From positions 64,001 to 77,269 of the forward strand of contig MCFG01000339.1 of assembly GCA_002104895.1 (NCBI GenBank): a DNA stretch of 13,269 nt, read 5' to 3'. A program made the position numbers and the translations under genes. Shown here one piece after another: positions 1 through 10,450 of this stretch (positions are counted from its first letter, which is position 1; every line of letters starts with the position of its first letter). The notes under the pieces were generated by a model. That model made no database searches. It saw only the letters and a list, made by a program, of their open reading frames with translations, and was not told the origin of the DNA. Origin of the DNA: Anaeromyces robustus. Lineage: Eukaryota; Neocallimastigomycota; Neocallimastigomycetes; Neocallimastigales; Neocallimastigaceae.

Positions 1-600
1 TGATTCTTCAGGAATAGATTTTGGTGGTAAATCTTTAGCATCATCAGATTCTTTATTATCTTTGGAATCCTTAGATTCTTGAGTATCTGGAATAGATTTT
101 GGTGGTAAATCTTTAACATCCTCAGATTCTTGAGTATTCGGAATAGATTTTGGTGGTAAGTCTTTAATATCTTCAGATTCTTGAGTATCTGGAATAGATT
201 TTGGTGGTAAATCTTTAACATCCTCAGATTCCTTATTATCTTTGGAATCCTTAGATTCTTGAGTATCTGGAATAGATTTTGGTGGTAAATCCTTAATATC
301 TTCAGTATCCTTAGATTCTTCAGTATCTGGAATAGATTTTGGTGGTAAATCCTTAATATCTTCAGTATCCTTAGATTCTTGAGTATCTGGAATGGATTTT
401 GGTGGTAATTCATTAATATCTTCAGTATCCTTAGATTCTTGAGTATCTGGAATGGATTTTGGTGGTAAATTGTTAATATCTTCATCAGATTCTTTGGTAT
501 CTGGAATAGTAGTAGATTTTGGTGGAAGTTCTTGAGGAATAGTATCTTCTATTTTAGAAGATTCTTCTGGAATAGATTTTGGTGGAAGAATTGTAGTTGG
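1..600 (-). repeat. In-frame minisatellite coding the Pro/Ser/Asp/Glu tail repeats of the LRR protein
   Basis: About ten tandem units share the protein core LPPKSIPDTQES followed by a variable acidic/Lys spacer such as KDTEDIKD. On the plus strand, units start at about 11, 89, 140, 191, 269, 329, 389, 449, 503 and 569. The spacings are 78, 51, 51, 78, 60, 60, 60, 54 and 66 bp, all multiples of three, so copy-number change keeps frame. The longer 78-bp units carry an extra KDNKES-type insertion, giving a higher-order pattern. Units toward the 5' side of the gene (above about 500) are more diverged. The array continues to the window edge, so the true copy number is unknown. It is probably an extended extracellular stalk or linker; this is inferred from composition only. 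Confidence 0.9.
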
Positions 601-3600
601 AATAGACTTAGAAATTGTTGTAGTTGGTACAACAATAGTGGTAGTTGAAGTAGCTTGTTCCTTTTTAGATATATATAAATCATTCCATTTATTCCAATCA
701 TTCCATGTATCCTTAGACCAATCATTCCAAGCATTCAAACCATTATTACCTTTTTTAGAATCCTTATTTTTACTAGCACTCATTAAATTATTAGTAACAG
801 CTTCTTCTGTTTCAAGAGTAACATCTTTAGCTTCAATACTTTCAACGTTTTTATTGTTATTGTTATTGTTATTATTATTGTTTGTGTTAGCTGGTGCTAT
901 TTGAGGAATATCAATATTCATTGGTTTAGTAATTTCTTCAACAACTTCAATAATAGGAGTGTGTTTTTCAACTTGTTCTTCCTTTTCTTCTTCTTCATCA
1001 TCATCATCATCATCATCTTCGTCATCATGATGTTTATTACTTTTATGATTACTAAATGTAATTCTTGGAGCATCATCAACATGATCTTCAAGAATATCGA
1101 AATCAATATCTTCATCATCATCATTAATATCTTCATTAAGTTCAATATCATCAATAGGTTCATTAGGTAGAGTTGAAGTGTTATCACCAACATTAATATC
1201 AGGAATATCACCTTCATTTTCATTAATTAATTCACCACCTTCATCATTATCCTTATCAATACCTTCAGTCTTTCTAATTTCTTCAATAATCTTTTCATAT
1301 TTATTAACTTCTTCTGTAGTACAAACAGAAGTAGTAGATTTACAAATAGATTGTGGAGAAGTACAAATCTTAGTTTCACTAGCAACACAAGTTAAAAGAG
1401 TAGCATAATTAGTTAAGTAACCACTTAATAATGTATTCTTTGCTAATTTTAAACTCTTTAATTTATTTAAGGTATTAACATTATCGGGTAAAACACCAGA
1501 GAATTGATTGTTTTCTAATAATAAATATTCAAGTTGTTTTAATTTTCCAACGGTACTTGGAATATTACCAGTAATTTTATTATTAGAAAGATTTAAATAC
1601 ATTAAATTTTTTAATCTATTAATGGTATCTGGAAGATAACCATATAATTCATTATCATTTAATTCAAGCCAAATAAGAGTAGGTGAAAGTGAACCAATAA
1701 CTTCATTAGCTAAAGAAGCTAACTTATTTTTGGATAAAATAAGATATTTTAAACTTTTTAAGGTTGAGAAATTTGGAATAGCACCTTCAAGTGAATTTTT
1801 ATTTAAAGATAAACTTTCAAGTTTTGTTAATTTATTAAATTCATTTGGTATATTACCAGTTAATTGATTATTTCCTAAATATAAACTCTTTAATTTGACG
1901 AGTGTACTAATACCAACAGGAATAGTACCAGTGAATTCATTATCATTTAAGGATAAATTTTCTAAATTACTTAATGAACTAATACTTTGTGGAATAGTAC
2001 CAGTAAGCTTATTAAAAGCAAGATTTCTAAAAAATATATATATGTATATATATAAATAAAGGAGGAAAAAAATATACATTACATTAAATATATATTAAAT
2101 ATATATTAAATATATTATATATCAATAATAAAAATAAATTAATTAAAAGTATTTAAATACTTACAAAGTGTTAAGACTCTTGAGTTTACCAATGTCATCT
2201 GGAATTGAACCAGATATTTGATTATTTTCAATGTTTCTAATATTTATTTTTTTTTTTTTTATGATGATTTGATATTTGATAATTTATTTATTCAATAATC
2301 AATTTTAAAAAAAAAAATATTAAAATTAATAAATAAATAAAATAAATAATTATATTAATATATATATATATATATATATAATATTTATAAAAATACTTAC
2401 AAATACTTAAGACCAACAAGTGAAGTAATAATTTTTGGAAGAGTACCACCAATATTTCTATCACTTAAATTACTATAAAAATAATAATTTAATAATAATT
2501 ATAATTTAATTAAATTAAAAAAAAAAAAAAGATTAATATAAATAATATTATAAAATCAATTTAATTATTAATTAATAAAGTATGATAGATTTATTACATC
2601 TTAGTGACATGTAAAACACCATCAACGGATGAACAAATAATAGTATCATCATTACAACATTTCATTGACTTCGTTTTCCAATTAGCACTTAATTTCAAAC
2701 TACTATAAATACTTTTTACAATATCACAATCATTACTGAAAGAAGTTGGAACATCATTTGTAGTTTGATCACCAGTATTAATATCATCAGGTGGATTTGT
2801 TGAAGTTCCAGTACAAGTAGTTAAACCAACTTGACAAAGTTTTCCAGCATAAGCTGGATCAATACATAATTGAGTATTAGTATAATCACATGAAGTAACC
2901 TTAGTTACTTCTGGAATAGCGCCAGTTAAACCTTTATTACCAGATAAATATCTTTATATTACAATTAATAATAGCAAATAAAAAAAAATTTTTTTAATAA
3001 ATGAAAAAATTATTAATAAACATTGAATAATCCTTTATTATTTATTTTATCTATTATTAATTTCAATACTTACAAACTATTTAATTTACTTAAATCAGAA
3101 AGAGAACTTGGAACTGTACCAGTAAGAGAATTTGAATTTAAATTTCTAAAAATATTATAAAATAAAAAAAAAATTAATTAAATAACTGTATTTAAAAGAA
3201 AAGTTATTTTTTGTTTATTATTAAAATACTTACAAATAAGTCAACTTAAGTAAATAACCAATTTCCTTTGGAATTTCACCAGTTAATTTATTGTACCCAA
3301 ATGAACTAATTAAAATATATATATATTTTAATATTTATTAATATTACAGTCTTATATATTCATTTATAATATTAATTACAAATAAATAAATAATACTTAC
3401 ATTTGTTTTAAATTATATAAACTACCAATAGTAGATGGAATTTCACCAGTAAGTAAATTACTACTTAAATTTCTATTTTTAAAAAACAATATATAAACAT
3501 AATGTTAACGGATTATTATTATTATTATATTATTGTTGTTTTAAATATATAAACTAGTTAAAATATCTTTTTATTACATCTTCTTTAAATATTTCATATT

Positions 3601-5385
3601 TTGAATACTTGGAGAAATAGATCCAGTAAATCCATTTGAATTTAAATAACTAATAAAAAAAATATATAAGAGAATTTTTTATATAATTAATTACCATTAG
3701 ATATTTTTTATTTGAAAACAATTAAGTACATTATTATTATTTTTTTATAATATTAACTATTAAATAATTACCAGTAAAATAATTTAGAAAGTGAGTATAA
3801 ACCTTCTGGAATTTGACCAGATAATTGATTATTATTTAAAATCCTAAAATTATAATAATTTTAAACAATATATGAATAAATATTTTATAACATTAAAATT
3901 TATTTTAATAAAAAAAAAAATAATATAAATATTAATATTAATATTTACAAAGTTTCAAGATTGACAAGTTTTTTAATATCATCGGAAAGTTCACCATCAA
4001 ATTCATTATTAGATAAATCCCTATATTTTTTTTTTTTTTTTTACAAATATAAAAAAAGTTTTTATTAAAATTTAATATATAATTTATTACATTTCAAAAA
4101 TTATCGTAAATATATTAAATTTACTTACAAATATTCAAGATTAAATAGATAGTAAATACTTGCTGGAATTTTACCAGAAAGTCTATTGTTACCCAATTCC
4201 CTGTTGGATTAAATAAATAAAAAATAAATAAATAAATAAATAAATTTATTGATGTATGTTATTAAAAATTTCAACAATCATTTAAAAGAATAAAATTTTA
4301 TTTATTTTATTTTAATATATTGTATTCTATTATTTATGAACTTACAAGTCAGTTACTTTAGTAAGAGAACCAATAGCTGAATCAACACTACCAGTGAGTT
4401 CATTACCACCCAAATTTCTAATTTTTTTTAAAATATTTAAAAATAAATAAATATAGAAATTAATAATTATTTATTGATTTATTGATTGATTTATTAATTT
4501 ATTTCTATTAATAATACATACAAAGTTTCAAGATTTGTTAAAGTATATATACTTCTTGGAATAGAACCAGTAAGTTTATTATTTCCAAGATTTCTATAAA
4601 AATATTTATTATACATTTAATATATTATTAATACATTAAGAATTATTTTTATTACTTAACAATTTCATAAATATTTAATTAAAATAGAAATTATATATTA
4701 TTTACAATATTCTTAAATTCTTTAATTGACCGATAGTAGATGGAATAGTACCAGTAATTTTGTTATTAGCCATATCACTGTAAAATATTAATAATAAAAA
4801 TAATACAAAGCATATATATATATATTTATTTTAAATTAAATTAAAATAAATTAATATTAATTTAATATAAAAAATAAAATATATTATATAATAAATAAAA
4901 GTTATATTTACATTTCTCTAAGAACTGAAAGTAAACCAATACTTTCATGAATAGTACCTTCAGCAGTTGTTGTTTTGAACAATCTTTTATATAATTTATA
5001 TAATATTAATGTTATATATTATATACGAGTTAATATTATCTTTTTTTTTTTCTTTTTTTTTTTTTACATTCTTTTAATTTTATTTTACTATAATTTTATT
5101 CTTGTATAAATATATAATAATTATATAATTATAAAGAAAATAAATTAAATTTAAAATTTCTTAATATGATATTTACAATTTTGTAACATTTGAATTATCC
5201 TTATTACATTCTACATTAATGTTCTTACAACAATCCATTGAACCGTCTGCCCAATTAGCATCGGTTTTATTGAAATTTTGGAATATTAATTTTACATAGT
5301 CACATTCTGATGTTGCCAAACATATTTGAATAAGAAAAGTATATACAACGAATAAAGAAAAAATATTTATTTTGTTTTGTAACAT
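1..5385 (-). CDS. Secreted two-module leucine-rich-repeat protein, 16 exons, 3' end off window
   Basis: This is a multi-exon gene I reconstructed by splicing; no established gene name is recognised. Its ATG is at 5383-5385. Exons join to 3525 nt, an open frame of 1175 codons with no stop before the left edge. Residues 1 to about 25 form a hydrophobic signal peptide (ending near ICLATS). Residues 28-70 are a cysteine N-cap of plant/fungal LRRNT type (C-x23-CC-x6-C with a Trp). Residues 70-334 are eleven 24-residue LRRs of the LxxLxLxxNxLTGxIPxxIGxL type, followed by a short LRR and a C-x7-C-x9-C-x6-C cap. A second N-cap (to about 452), ten more LRRs and a second four-Cys cap (713-735) follow. 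The tail is acidic (about 756-856), has an Asn10 tract (882-891), a Trp cluster (933-947) and Pro/Ser/Asp/Glu repeats (about 975 onward). No membrane helix is seen, though one or a wall anchor could lie beyond the edge. LRR folds usually bind proteins or glycans; the ligand here is unknown. Confidence 0.93.
685..729 (-). other. Tryptophan cluster in the tail of the LRR protein
   Basis: Within the last exon, five Trp codons fall in 15 residues in a degenerate W-N-D-W pattern (AWNDW, then TWNDW, then KWND), between a Lys/Asn/Gly-rich stretch and the Thr/Pro-rich start of the repeat tail. The surrounding tail is otherwise acidic and low in aromatics, so this is a distinct short motif. I recognise no named domain. 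Exposed Trp clusters may bind carbohydrate or a partner protein, but that is inference. Confidence 0.7.
2027..5176 (-). other. Exon-intron structure of the LRR gene: 15 phase-2 introns
   Basis: Exons (plus-strand coordinates, in transcript order): 5177-5385, 4912-4983, 4706-4777, 4522-4593, 4346-4417, 4129-4200, 3949-4020, 3772-3843, 3578-3649, 3401-3472, 3234-3305, 3074-3145, 2598-2951, 2401-2472, 2165-2236, and 2026 down to the left edge. Every intron begins GT and ends AG on the minus strand. Donors are mostly GTAAGT or GTAAAT, with GTATGT, GTAATT and GTAATA as variants. Intron lengths run from 88 to 193 bp and are almost pure A/T, some with T- or TA-runs. All junctions are phase 2, and thirteen exons are exactly 72 nt. 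Each junction falls at the same place in the repeat, inside the Leu codon just before the xLxxN core, which strongly supports the model. Exact sites were set by eye from frame and repeat register. Confidence 0.92.
2598..2951 (-). other. Fusion exon joining LRR module 1 C-cap to module 2 N-cap
   Basis: This 354-nt exon is the only long internal exon. It encodes, in order, a shortened LRR (YLSGNKGLTGAIPEV), a four-Cys C-cap (C-x7-C-x9-C-x6-C), a Thr/Asn/Asp-rich linker with no hydrophobic signal, and an N-cap (C-x22-CC-x6-C with ANW and SMKCC) ending in HVTK with a phase-2 junction. The first exon of the gene ends the same way (NVTKL, phase 2, with ANW and SMDCC), and the second C-cap near 1321-1389 matches the first. 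The exon therefore reads like a terminal exon fused to a first exon lacking its signal peptide. Confidence 0.85.
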
Positions 5386-5640
5386 TTTTTTTATGATATT
5401 ATATTATTTAGTGTATATAAAATTATTTTTTTTTTCTTTTAAAACTTGTATATATTTCAAAGAGTATATTTTATTGTACAAAATGTTTTAAAAGTTTAAT
5501 ATATAAATATTATTTTTTTGAAAAAAATAATAAAAAAAAAAGCAAATTATCTTTTATCTATATAGGGTGAAATGTGGTAATATAGATAAAGATTTTGTTT
5601 TTGAAAATTATCCTTTGTACCCCTTATAAGTGATATTATA
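5386..5640 (-). promoter_or_regulatory. Upstream region of the LRR gene, probable promoter and 5' UTR
   Basis: The 255 bp before the start codon must hold the leader and core promoter. Most is A/T with T-runs, so TATA-like strings are too common to single one out. Two patches stand out by GC content: GGGTGAAATGTGG (5565-5577) in the loop of a hairpin, and TACCCC (about 5619-5624). They are reasonable candidates for protein-binding sites, but no known motif was recognised. Confidence 0.35.
5553..5590. repeat. Perfect 11-bp inverted repeat with a GC-richer 16-nt loop
   Basis: The arms are TTTATCTATAT at 5553-5563 and ATATAGATAAA at 5580-5590, exact reverse complements. The loop between them (5564-5579) contains GGGTG and GTGG, unusually G-rich for this DNA. 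It lies about 170-230 bp upstream of the LRR start codon. It could be a cis-regulatory site or a structured leader element; the role is unknown. Confidence 0.6.
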
Positions 5641-5821
5641 TAAATAATTTAAATTGAATAAAAATTAAAAATAAAATAAAAAAAAAGTATTGAGTTTGTT
5701 TATTTTAATATATATATTACTGACAATAGATATATATATATATATTGACTTTTATAAGTATTTAAGAATAAAACATATAATATATAATTGATATGATATA
5801 TAGTATATACAAAAAAATGAT

Positions 5822-5870
5822 TATAAAATTTTAATTATTTCTTTCTAAGAAATAAAACTAAAATTTTATA
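5822..5870. repeat. Imperfect fold-back in intergenic DNA
   Basis: The outer arms TATAAAATTTTA and TAAAATTTTATA are exact complements, and the inner arms ATTTCTTT and AAGAAAT pair around a short centre. A second, similar imperfect fold-back (about 5891-5935) follows directly. In DNA this rich in A/T such structures can arise by chance, so no function is claimed. Confidence 0.4.
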
Positions 5871-6117
5871 TATCTATAATACAAATTTTAGAAGAAAATA
5901 ATTAAAATTAAATATTTTAATTATTATTTCTTTCTATTTTTTTTTTTTTTTTTTTTTTTGATTTTACAATTATAATCAAAAGAAATTATAAATAAATTTT
6001 AAAATTCCAAAATGAATAAAAAAAAAAAAGGAAATAATTTTTTAAAAAATAAAAATACTAAAAATTAGAATAATAATGGAAAACATTTTTCTAATTATAA
6101 TAATAATAATGATAATG

Positions 6118-6148
<31 letters not shown>

Positions 6149-6913
6149 AATTTATTATTATTAAAAGAATATTTTTTTTTTTATATATTAATTATAATTA
6201 ATATAATTTGAAATTAAATAATAATTTATAATGCTTTTTAAATTTTCTTTTTATTAATTATTAATAAACTTGATTATTAAAAATGTTTTACATTTAAATT
6301 ATATAATAATATATATACATTATAATATATATAAAATTATAAAAATAAAAATAAAAAATATTTATTGTATTATATTATAATATATAATATATAATATATA
6401 ATTAATATAATCATAACAGAACAAAATAATTATTTAATAATAAAATATTAAATATTTTTTTTTTATTTTAATTTTTTAAATGTTCTTATTTTTTTTTTTT
6501 TTACATTATTATCTTTTTTTAATATATAAAATATATTGGTAATATAGATATTTAGTATATTGAAATATATTATAAATTAAATGGAAATGGCACCATCAAA
6601 AAAATTAATATAAAAAATGGAAACTGTTAAAAATATAATAAAAAATGTTACACTAAAATTTAAAAAATTAATTTTTATTTGTAATATCAAATCTCATATA
6701 TTATAATATATATTTACAATATATAAATATATATATTTAACATAATAATAAATAGCTTTAATATATATTAATTAACTATATATTATTTAATTATATTCTT
6801 ATTAATTTAATTTATATTTCTACCAATAATTCATATAATTATAATAATTATGTTTTTATTAAAAAAGATGATTATAATTATATATAAAAAAATTTTAACA
6901 ACAATTTTTATTT

Positions 6914-7010
6914 AATAATAATAAATAATAAATAATAAATAATAATAAATAATAAATAATAAATAATAATAAATAATAAATAATAAATAATAAATAATAA
7001 ATAATAAATA
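6914..7010. repeat. AATAATA-type microsatellite
   Basis: This is a 97-bp uninterrupted tract of AAT and AAAT units in mixed order, made only of A and T, ending sharply at GCTTTG. It is a simple-sequence repeat likely to vary in length. Confidence 0.9.
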
Positions 7011-8043
7011 GCTTTGTTCAGTATTTCCATTTCAAATATTTAAATATTTAATTATAATCTTTTTTTTTAAAGCAAAAATAAAGAATAAATAAATAAATAG
7101 AAAAACATTACAATTATATTTATTTTATTATTTTTTACTATTGAATATAAATATTTATATAAATAATAAAGTATTTTTTATTATATAAGGATAAATTAAT
7201 ATATTCTATTATAAACAGTAAGAGTAAAATATAATTCAAAATCAAAAAAAAAAAAAAAAAGAAATTATATACATATAATGATAAATTAAAAATAATAATG
7301 CTATTATTAAATTTTTTTTTGTTATTTTTCATATATATTATATAATATATTGAAGAAAAAAATTCCTTTCTTTTTGACAAGTCAATAATGATAATGAATT
7401 TCTATAATTGATATCATTTTATTTTTATTTTTATTAATTCTTTCCATAAATTTTTCTGTAATTTTTGAAAGTTAACCGTTATTTTTAAGCACTCTTTTTA
7501 GCTTGAATTTTATTTCAACAAAATTGAAAATTGAAAAATTGAAAAATTGAAAAATGGATTGATGTAAAAATACAACCAATAATAATTAAGATAATGTAAC
7601 ACAACATTAATTCAAATTTTTTTATATTTTTATCAATCTCATTATTTATATTATAATTTATATTAATTAATTAGTATTTACTAAGATTTAAACTTTTTTA
7701 ATTATAAATTTTAATAAAAAATAAAAAGTTAAATTATATTAAATATATAAATTAATAATATTTTAATATATATAAAATAAATAGATAAATATATTATATT
7801 ATATTTAAACTTTAGTAAGAATATTTTTTTTTTTTATTATTAATTAATAAAAATTTTTTTTCAATATATATATAAACATCTTTTTTTTTTATTATTATTA
7901 TTACTTTTATTATATATACCAAACAAAAAAAAAAAACTACACTTTTAAATAATAAAATATAAAATATTTTATTAATGAATAATTAACATTTAAAAAACTA
8001 TTTATTTAAAACATAAATAGAACTAACTATTATAATTATTGAA

Positions 8044-8097
8044 ATATATTCCTTTATATACATTTCAACAGAAAAACTGTTATATATAGGAATATAT
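8044..8097. repeat. Two-stem hairpin
   Basis: The outer stem is ATATATTCCT (8044-8053) with AGGAATATAT (8088-8097). The inner stem is AACAG (8067-8071) with CTGTT (8077-8081) around an A5 loop. The left side carries extra unpaired bases. The nested stems containing G/C pairs are less likely to be chance than pure A/T ones, but the role is unknown. Confidence 0.45.
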
Positions 8098-9240
8098 ATA
8101 ATCAATTTTTCTAGAAGTGTTTTTTTTTTTTAATAAATTTTATAAAAATCTTACGGCACATTTTTATTACCAAAAATTTATACATTTTTTAAATTAAATA
8201 ATATACAATAAAATTAAATACATGCATATATTATAATGTAAATTAATATATGAATTTATAAATTAATATATCAATTTAAATTAAATTAAAAACGGCAATT
8301 AATATATTTTTAAACTTTTTTTTTTTCATTTTTTCATTATGTTCAATTAATTAATTAAAAAAAAAAAATTTTTTTTTTTTTATATAAAAAATAAAAATAT
8401 ATATAAATTGGATAATAATCATTCTTTTTTTATTATATAACAATTATTTTTTAATTTTTTTTATTTCAGTGTTTTAGTAACAATAATTATAATTATGCTT
8501 AGATATAAAATAATAATAAAATGATGCTTAAATATAAATGTAAAAAAAACTTAATTTTTTTATTTTTAAATATTTTAATTAAAAATACAATAACTTTATT
8601 AAAAGATTAATAATATAAAAATCCATCAATTTTATTATAATATATAATAATATTTTTATTTATTAAAAGTATGAGTAAATTCATAATTGTTAATAGTTAT
8701 TAAATTTAATTATATTTTTTAAGTATACATTAAACTTATAATATATATTTAAACATTAGTCTCAACATAAATATATATATATTATTATCAAAATAATAAA
8801 AAATTTTATTAAATATAAATATTATTTTTTATGATACTATCAAAACTAAAACAACACACTTAATAATAATTTAACATTGAATTTTTTTTTTCTTTTATTT
8901 CATTTTATTTTCTTCATTATATTCATTCTTTTATTATTATTATTTTTTATGAATGAATATATTTTTTTTATTGTTAATACATTCTTTTTTATCTTTTTTT
9001 TTTTTTAATTCTGAATGTTATAATAAAAATACAGTTTTTTTATTTTTTTCAAAATTGAAAAAAAATTAATTGGTTGATAAATACCAAAATTAAACATTTA
9101 TAAATACTTCTTTTATATAATAATATAATTTCAAAATTTAAATAGATTTTTTAATTTATCATTCATTATTAAGATATTGTTTCTTTATGATTTATATGAA
9201 TATCTTCATTCATAAATTAATTGTATATTGATTGTATTAT

Positions 9241-9280
9241 AATTATTTGATAAAATAATTATTGGGATCCGTCTAAACCG
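9241..9280. other. Small hairpin followed by a GC-rich islet
   Basis: AATTATTT and AAATAATT (9241-9260, loop GATA) form an 8-bp stem. It is followed at 9264-9280 by a 17-bp stretch beginning GGGATCCGTC with ten G/C bases, exceptional in this desert. It lies 60 bp from the long palindrome at 9341-9430. It may be a relic of a mobile element or a binding site; I could not identify it. Confidence 0.4.
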
Positions 9281-9340
9281 AAATTTTGAATATATATATA
9301 TAATAATCAAAATATCATAGAATTTATCAAGTGGTTGCTG

Positions 9341-9430
9341 TTACCTTTTATTATATTATTATACATTATATTAGTTATAAAAAAGCTTTTTTATAACTAA
9401 TATAATGTATAATAATATAATAAAAGGTAA
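9341..9430. repeat. Perfect 90-bp palindrome with no spacer
   Basis: The left arm (9341-9385) starts TTACCTTTTATTATATT and the right arm (9386-9430) ends AATATAATAAAAGGTAA. All 45 positions are exact reverse complements, meeting at an AAGCTT centre. Pairing stops at once outside (G at 9340, A at 9431), and the flanks are unrelated. No clear target-site duplication was seen. It could be a tiny inverted-repeat (MITE-like) element, a cruciform-forming site, or a cloning or assembly artefact. Confidence 0.9.
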
Positions 9431-9479
9431 AAGTATGTATGAAAATAAACAATATAAAATTATTTTTTTATAGTAAAAT

Positions 9480-9510
9480 AAATTAAAATAAAATAAAATA
9501 AAATAAAATT
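9480..9510. repeat. AAAAT pentanucleotide repeat
   Basis: A short run of about five AAAAT units just right of the long palindrome, followed by an AAT run. It is a simple-sequence repeat. Confidence 0.8.
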
Positions 9511-10005
9511 ATAATAATAATAATAAAAAAAAACATATAATTTTATTATATATAAGAAATCTAACTATTTTCATTACAAAAAAAATATATATATAGAATA
9601 ATTTAATTTTTAAATTGCAATAAATATAAAGTACTATAAAAAAATAAAGTCCAAAAAATAAACTATATATTTAAAATTATTTTTATTGTTATAATTTATT
9701 GTACTTTACATGAAAGTATAGATTTTTTTTTTATCATTATAATTATTATTATTATTATTATTATAAAAAAAAAATTAAAATTATTTACAATTATAAAATT
9801 ATATAATTATTTTTTTTTTTTTTATTAATTTATTTATTTATTATTTTTTTTTTTTTTTTTAATTAAAAATTTCTTCTTTTAAAAAATAAATTAAAAAAGT
9901 ATACTTAATCTACATTAATATTATTTTATATAAATAACTTGTATATTTAAAAAAAAAGAAAAAAAATAAATAAATAAAAATAGAAATAGCAAAAAAAAAA
10001 TTATA

Positions 10006-10214
10006 CTATTATTATTATTGTTAGTGTTATTGTTAGAGTTATTGTTATTGTTATTGCTGTTGTTATTGTTATCGTTATTATTTATTATTATTTATTATTA
10101 TTTATTATTATGTATTATTATTATTATTATTTATTATGTATTATTATTATTATTTATTATTATTATTATTATTTATTATGTATTATTATTATTATTATTA
10201 ATTAATTAATTATT

Positions 10215-10262
<48 letters not shown>

Positions 10263-10275
10263 TACTATTATTTAC
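10006..10275. repeat. TTA/GTTATT microsatellite array
   Basis: The left part (about 10018-10080) is a GTTATT hexamer array with scattered substitutions. On the minus strand it would read Asn codons broken by Asp, Ser and Thr codons, as in the poly-Asn linker of the neighbouring LRR gene. The rest is ATT/TTATTA repeats with interruptions. In-frame stops on the minus strand just upstream and the lack of a start argue against an active gene. The array lies about 300-550 bp downstream of the receptor stop codon. Confidence 0.85.
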
Positions 10276-10450
10276 TCTTTACTTATATATAGATATATAT
10301 ATGTATATATAGATTATTATTTATTTCATTTTTTTGTTTTTTTTTTGTTTGTTTGTTTCTTCTTTTTTTTTTTTTTTTTTTTTATAATTATTTTTTATAT
10401 ATAAATATTTTAATTAATTTTAATTTAATTAAATATATATATATATTAGT

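Noticed and set aside
549-1408. Several overlapping open frames on both strands in the left part
   Set aside because: They are out-of-frame or opposite-strand reflections of the low-complexity LRR-gene tail (Asp/Glu, Asn and repeat codons); only one minus frame joins the spliced upstream exons.
2165-5176. Regularly spaced similar blocks every about 170-210 bp, and 51-78-bp tandem units at the left end, as a CRISPR-like array
   Set aside because: The blocks are LRR exons separated by GT..AG introns, and the left-end units are in-frame protein repeats; they are not identical short repeats with unique spacers.
7138-7380. An 80-codon minus-strand open frame
   Set aside because: It encodes almost only Phe, Ile, Leu, Tyr, Asn and Lys, as expected from A/T sequence, with no domain and no splice partners.
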